Both the position numbers and the translations under genes were made by a program. Under the pieces are notes generated by a model, which ran no database searches, was not told the origin of the DNA, and saw nothing but the letters and a program-made list of their open reading frames with translations. Shown one piece after another: positions 43,310-43,688 of a DNA stretch of 43,688 nt (position 1 is its first letter; every line of letters begins with the position of its first letter). The stretch comes from Nostoc sp. NMS2 (GTDB taxonomy: Bacteria; Cyanobacteriota; Cyanobacteriia; Cyanobacteriales; Nostocaceae). The stretch lies in assembly GCF_017115105.1 (NCBI RefSeq), contig NZ_JABXKH010000082.1, forward strand, positions 1 to 43,688, read 5' to 3'.

Positions 43310-43534
43310 ATGCATTACGTAGTGGTGATTGAAAAGGCGGATAGTAATTACTCTGCTTATGTCCCTGATTTACCAGGTTGTGTAACTACAGGTGCAACCT
43401 TAGAAGAAGTCAAGCAGATGATTGCAGAAGCTATTGAATTTCATCTAGAAGGAATGCTAGAAGATGGTTTACCTATCCCTAAACCTACAAGTATCGCTCA
43501 TGAGGTTGAAGTTGCAAACTACAGCAAAACATAA
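43310..43534 (+). CDS. hicB: HicB-like antitoxin (copy 2)
   Basis: The 74-residue HicB-fold antitoxin, MHYVVVIEKADSNYSAYVPD, is close to copy 1 in the core (EEVKQMIAEAIEFHLEGMLE is identical) and ends SKT. It is preceded by AAGGAGAACGGCA, a good Shine-Dalgarno sequence. It pairs with the toxin at 43116. The remainder of the window (43535-43688) has no gene that I can support. Confidence 0.92.
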   Translation: MHYVVVIEKADSNYSAYVPDLPGCVTTGATLEEVKQMIAEAIEFHLEGMLEDGLPIPKPTSIAHEVEVANYSKT

Positions 43535-43688
43535 TTATAGAAAACCACTAAATTAGCTCTAAACAATCCTTCTATAATATTTAAGTCTATGTGATGATGC
43601 GATCGCACCGCACTTTCACAACATCATTAAGCAGTATCCGCTCAAAATTTCGGGGTAGAGATTTATTCAGGTAGCCACGACCAACCAA

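Noticed and set aside
43535..43688. Possible gene start at the right edge
   Set aside because: The last 150 bp show no frame with recognisable content; the window ends too soon.

Overview
The window looks like chromosomal DNA from a filamentous, heterocyst-forming-type cyanobacterium (Nostoc/Anabaena group). The evidence is frequent HIP1 octamers (GCGATCGC) in and between genes, heptameric ATGACCA-type tandem repeats, many small palindromic intergenic repeats, and cyanobacterial genes: menD used for phylloquinone, a CcbP-like calcium-binding protein, a one-helix high-light-inducible protein, a CruA/CruP-type FAD protein, a DUF1517 protein and a ThiE with an N-terminal ThiD2-like domain. No rRNA, tRNA, prophage or intact transposase gene was seen.

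Layout. 1-3.3 kb: a 5'-truncated DUF6615-like nuclease remnant, menD (-), and folB (+) preceded by a region that folds into a multi-helix RNA. 3.3-8.5 kb: a MITE-like element with 30-bp terminal inverted repeats, a REC-PAS-GGDEF regulator, a sugar O-acetyltransferase, a CcbP-like protein and a DUF1517 protein. 9.3-13 kb: a glycosyltransferase, a class D beta-lactamase-like protein, thiS and thiE. 13.8-20.5 kb: an exported DUF1565 protein, a RelE-type toxin-antitoxin pair, a TetR regulator fused to a degenerate tyrosine-recombinase-like domain, a divergently transcribed fatty acid desaturase, and an Rpn-like nuclease. 20.6-24.8 kb: dusB, a 23-repeat CRISPR array without cas genes in the window, and ald. 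25-32 kb: nested MITEs, an hli gene, a WD40 protein, and a permease/TIGR03943/Ig-propeller cluster. 32-42 kb: threonine aldolase, a bicupin, a coiled-coil protein, a CruA/CruP-like protein with an in-frame repeat insertion, a small conserved protein and argS. 42.5-43.5 kb: a tandem duplication of hicAB in which the first hicA carries a nonsense codon.

Most genes are independent housekeeping or regulatory units. Clear functional groups are thiE-thiS (thiamine), tetR/desaturase (membrane lipid control through two matching palindromes), permease plus TIGR03943 partner, and the toxin-antitoxin modules. The most unusual items are the TetR-recombinase-like fusion with its paired operators, the structured RNA candidate ahead of folB, and several MITE families. 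Two MITE families have perfect 8-9 bp target duplications, including one element inserted inside another. In one place a MITE end supplies a gene's stop codon, and a repeat end coincides with a second gene's stop. A G-rich intergenic repeat has also become part of a protein.
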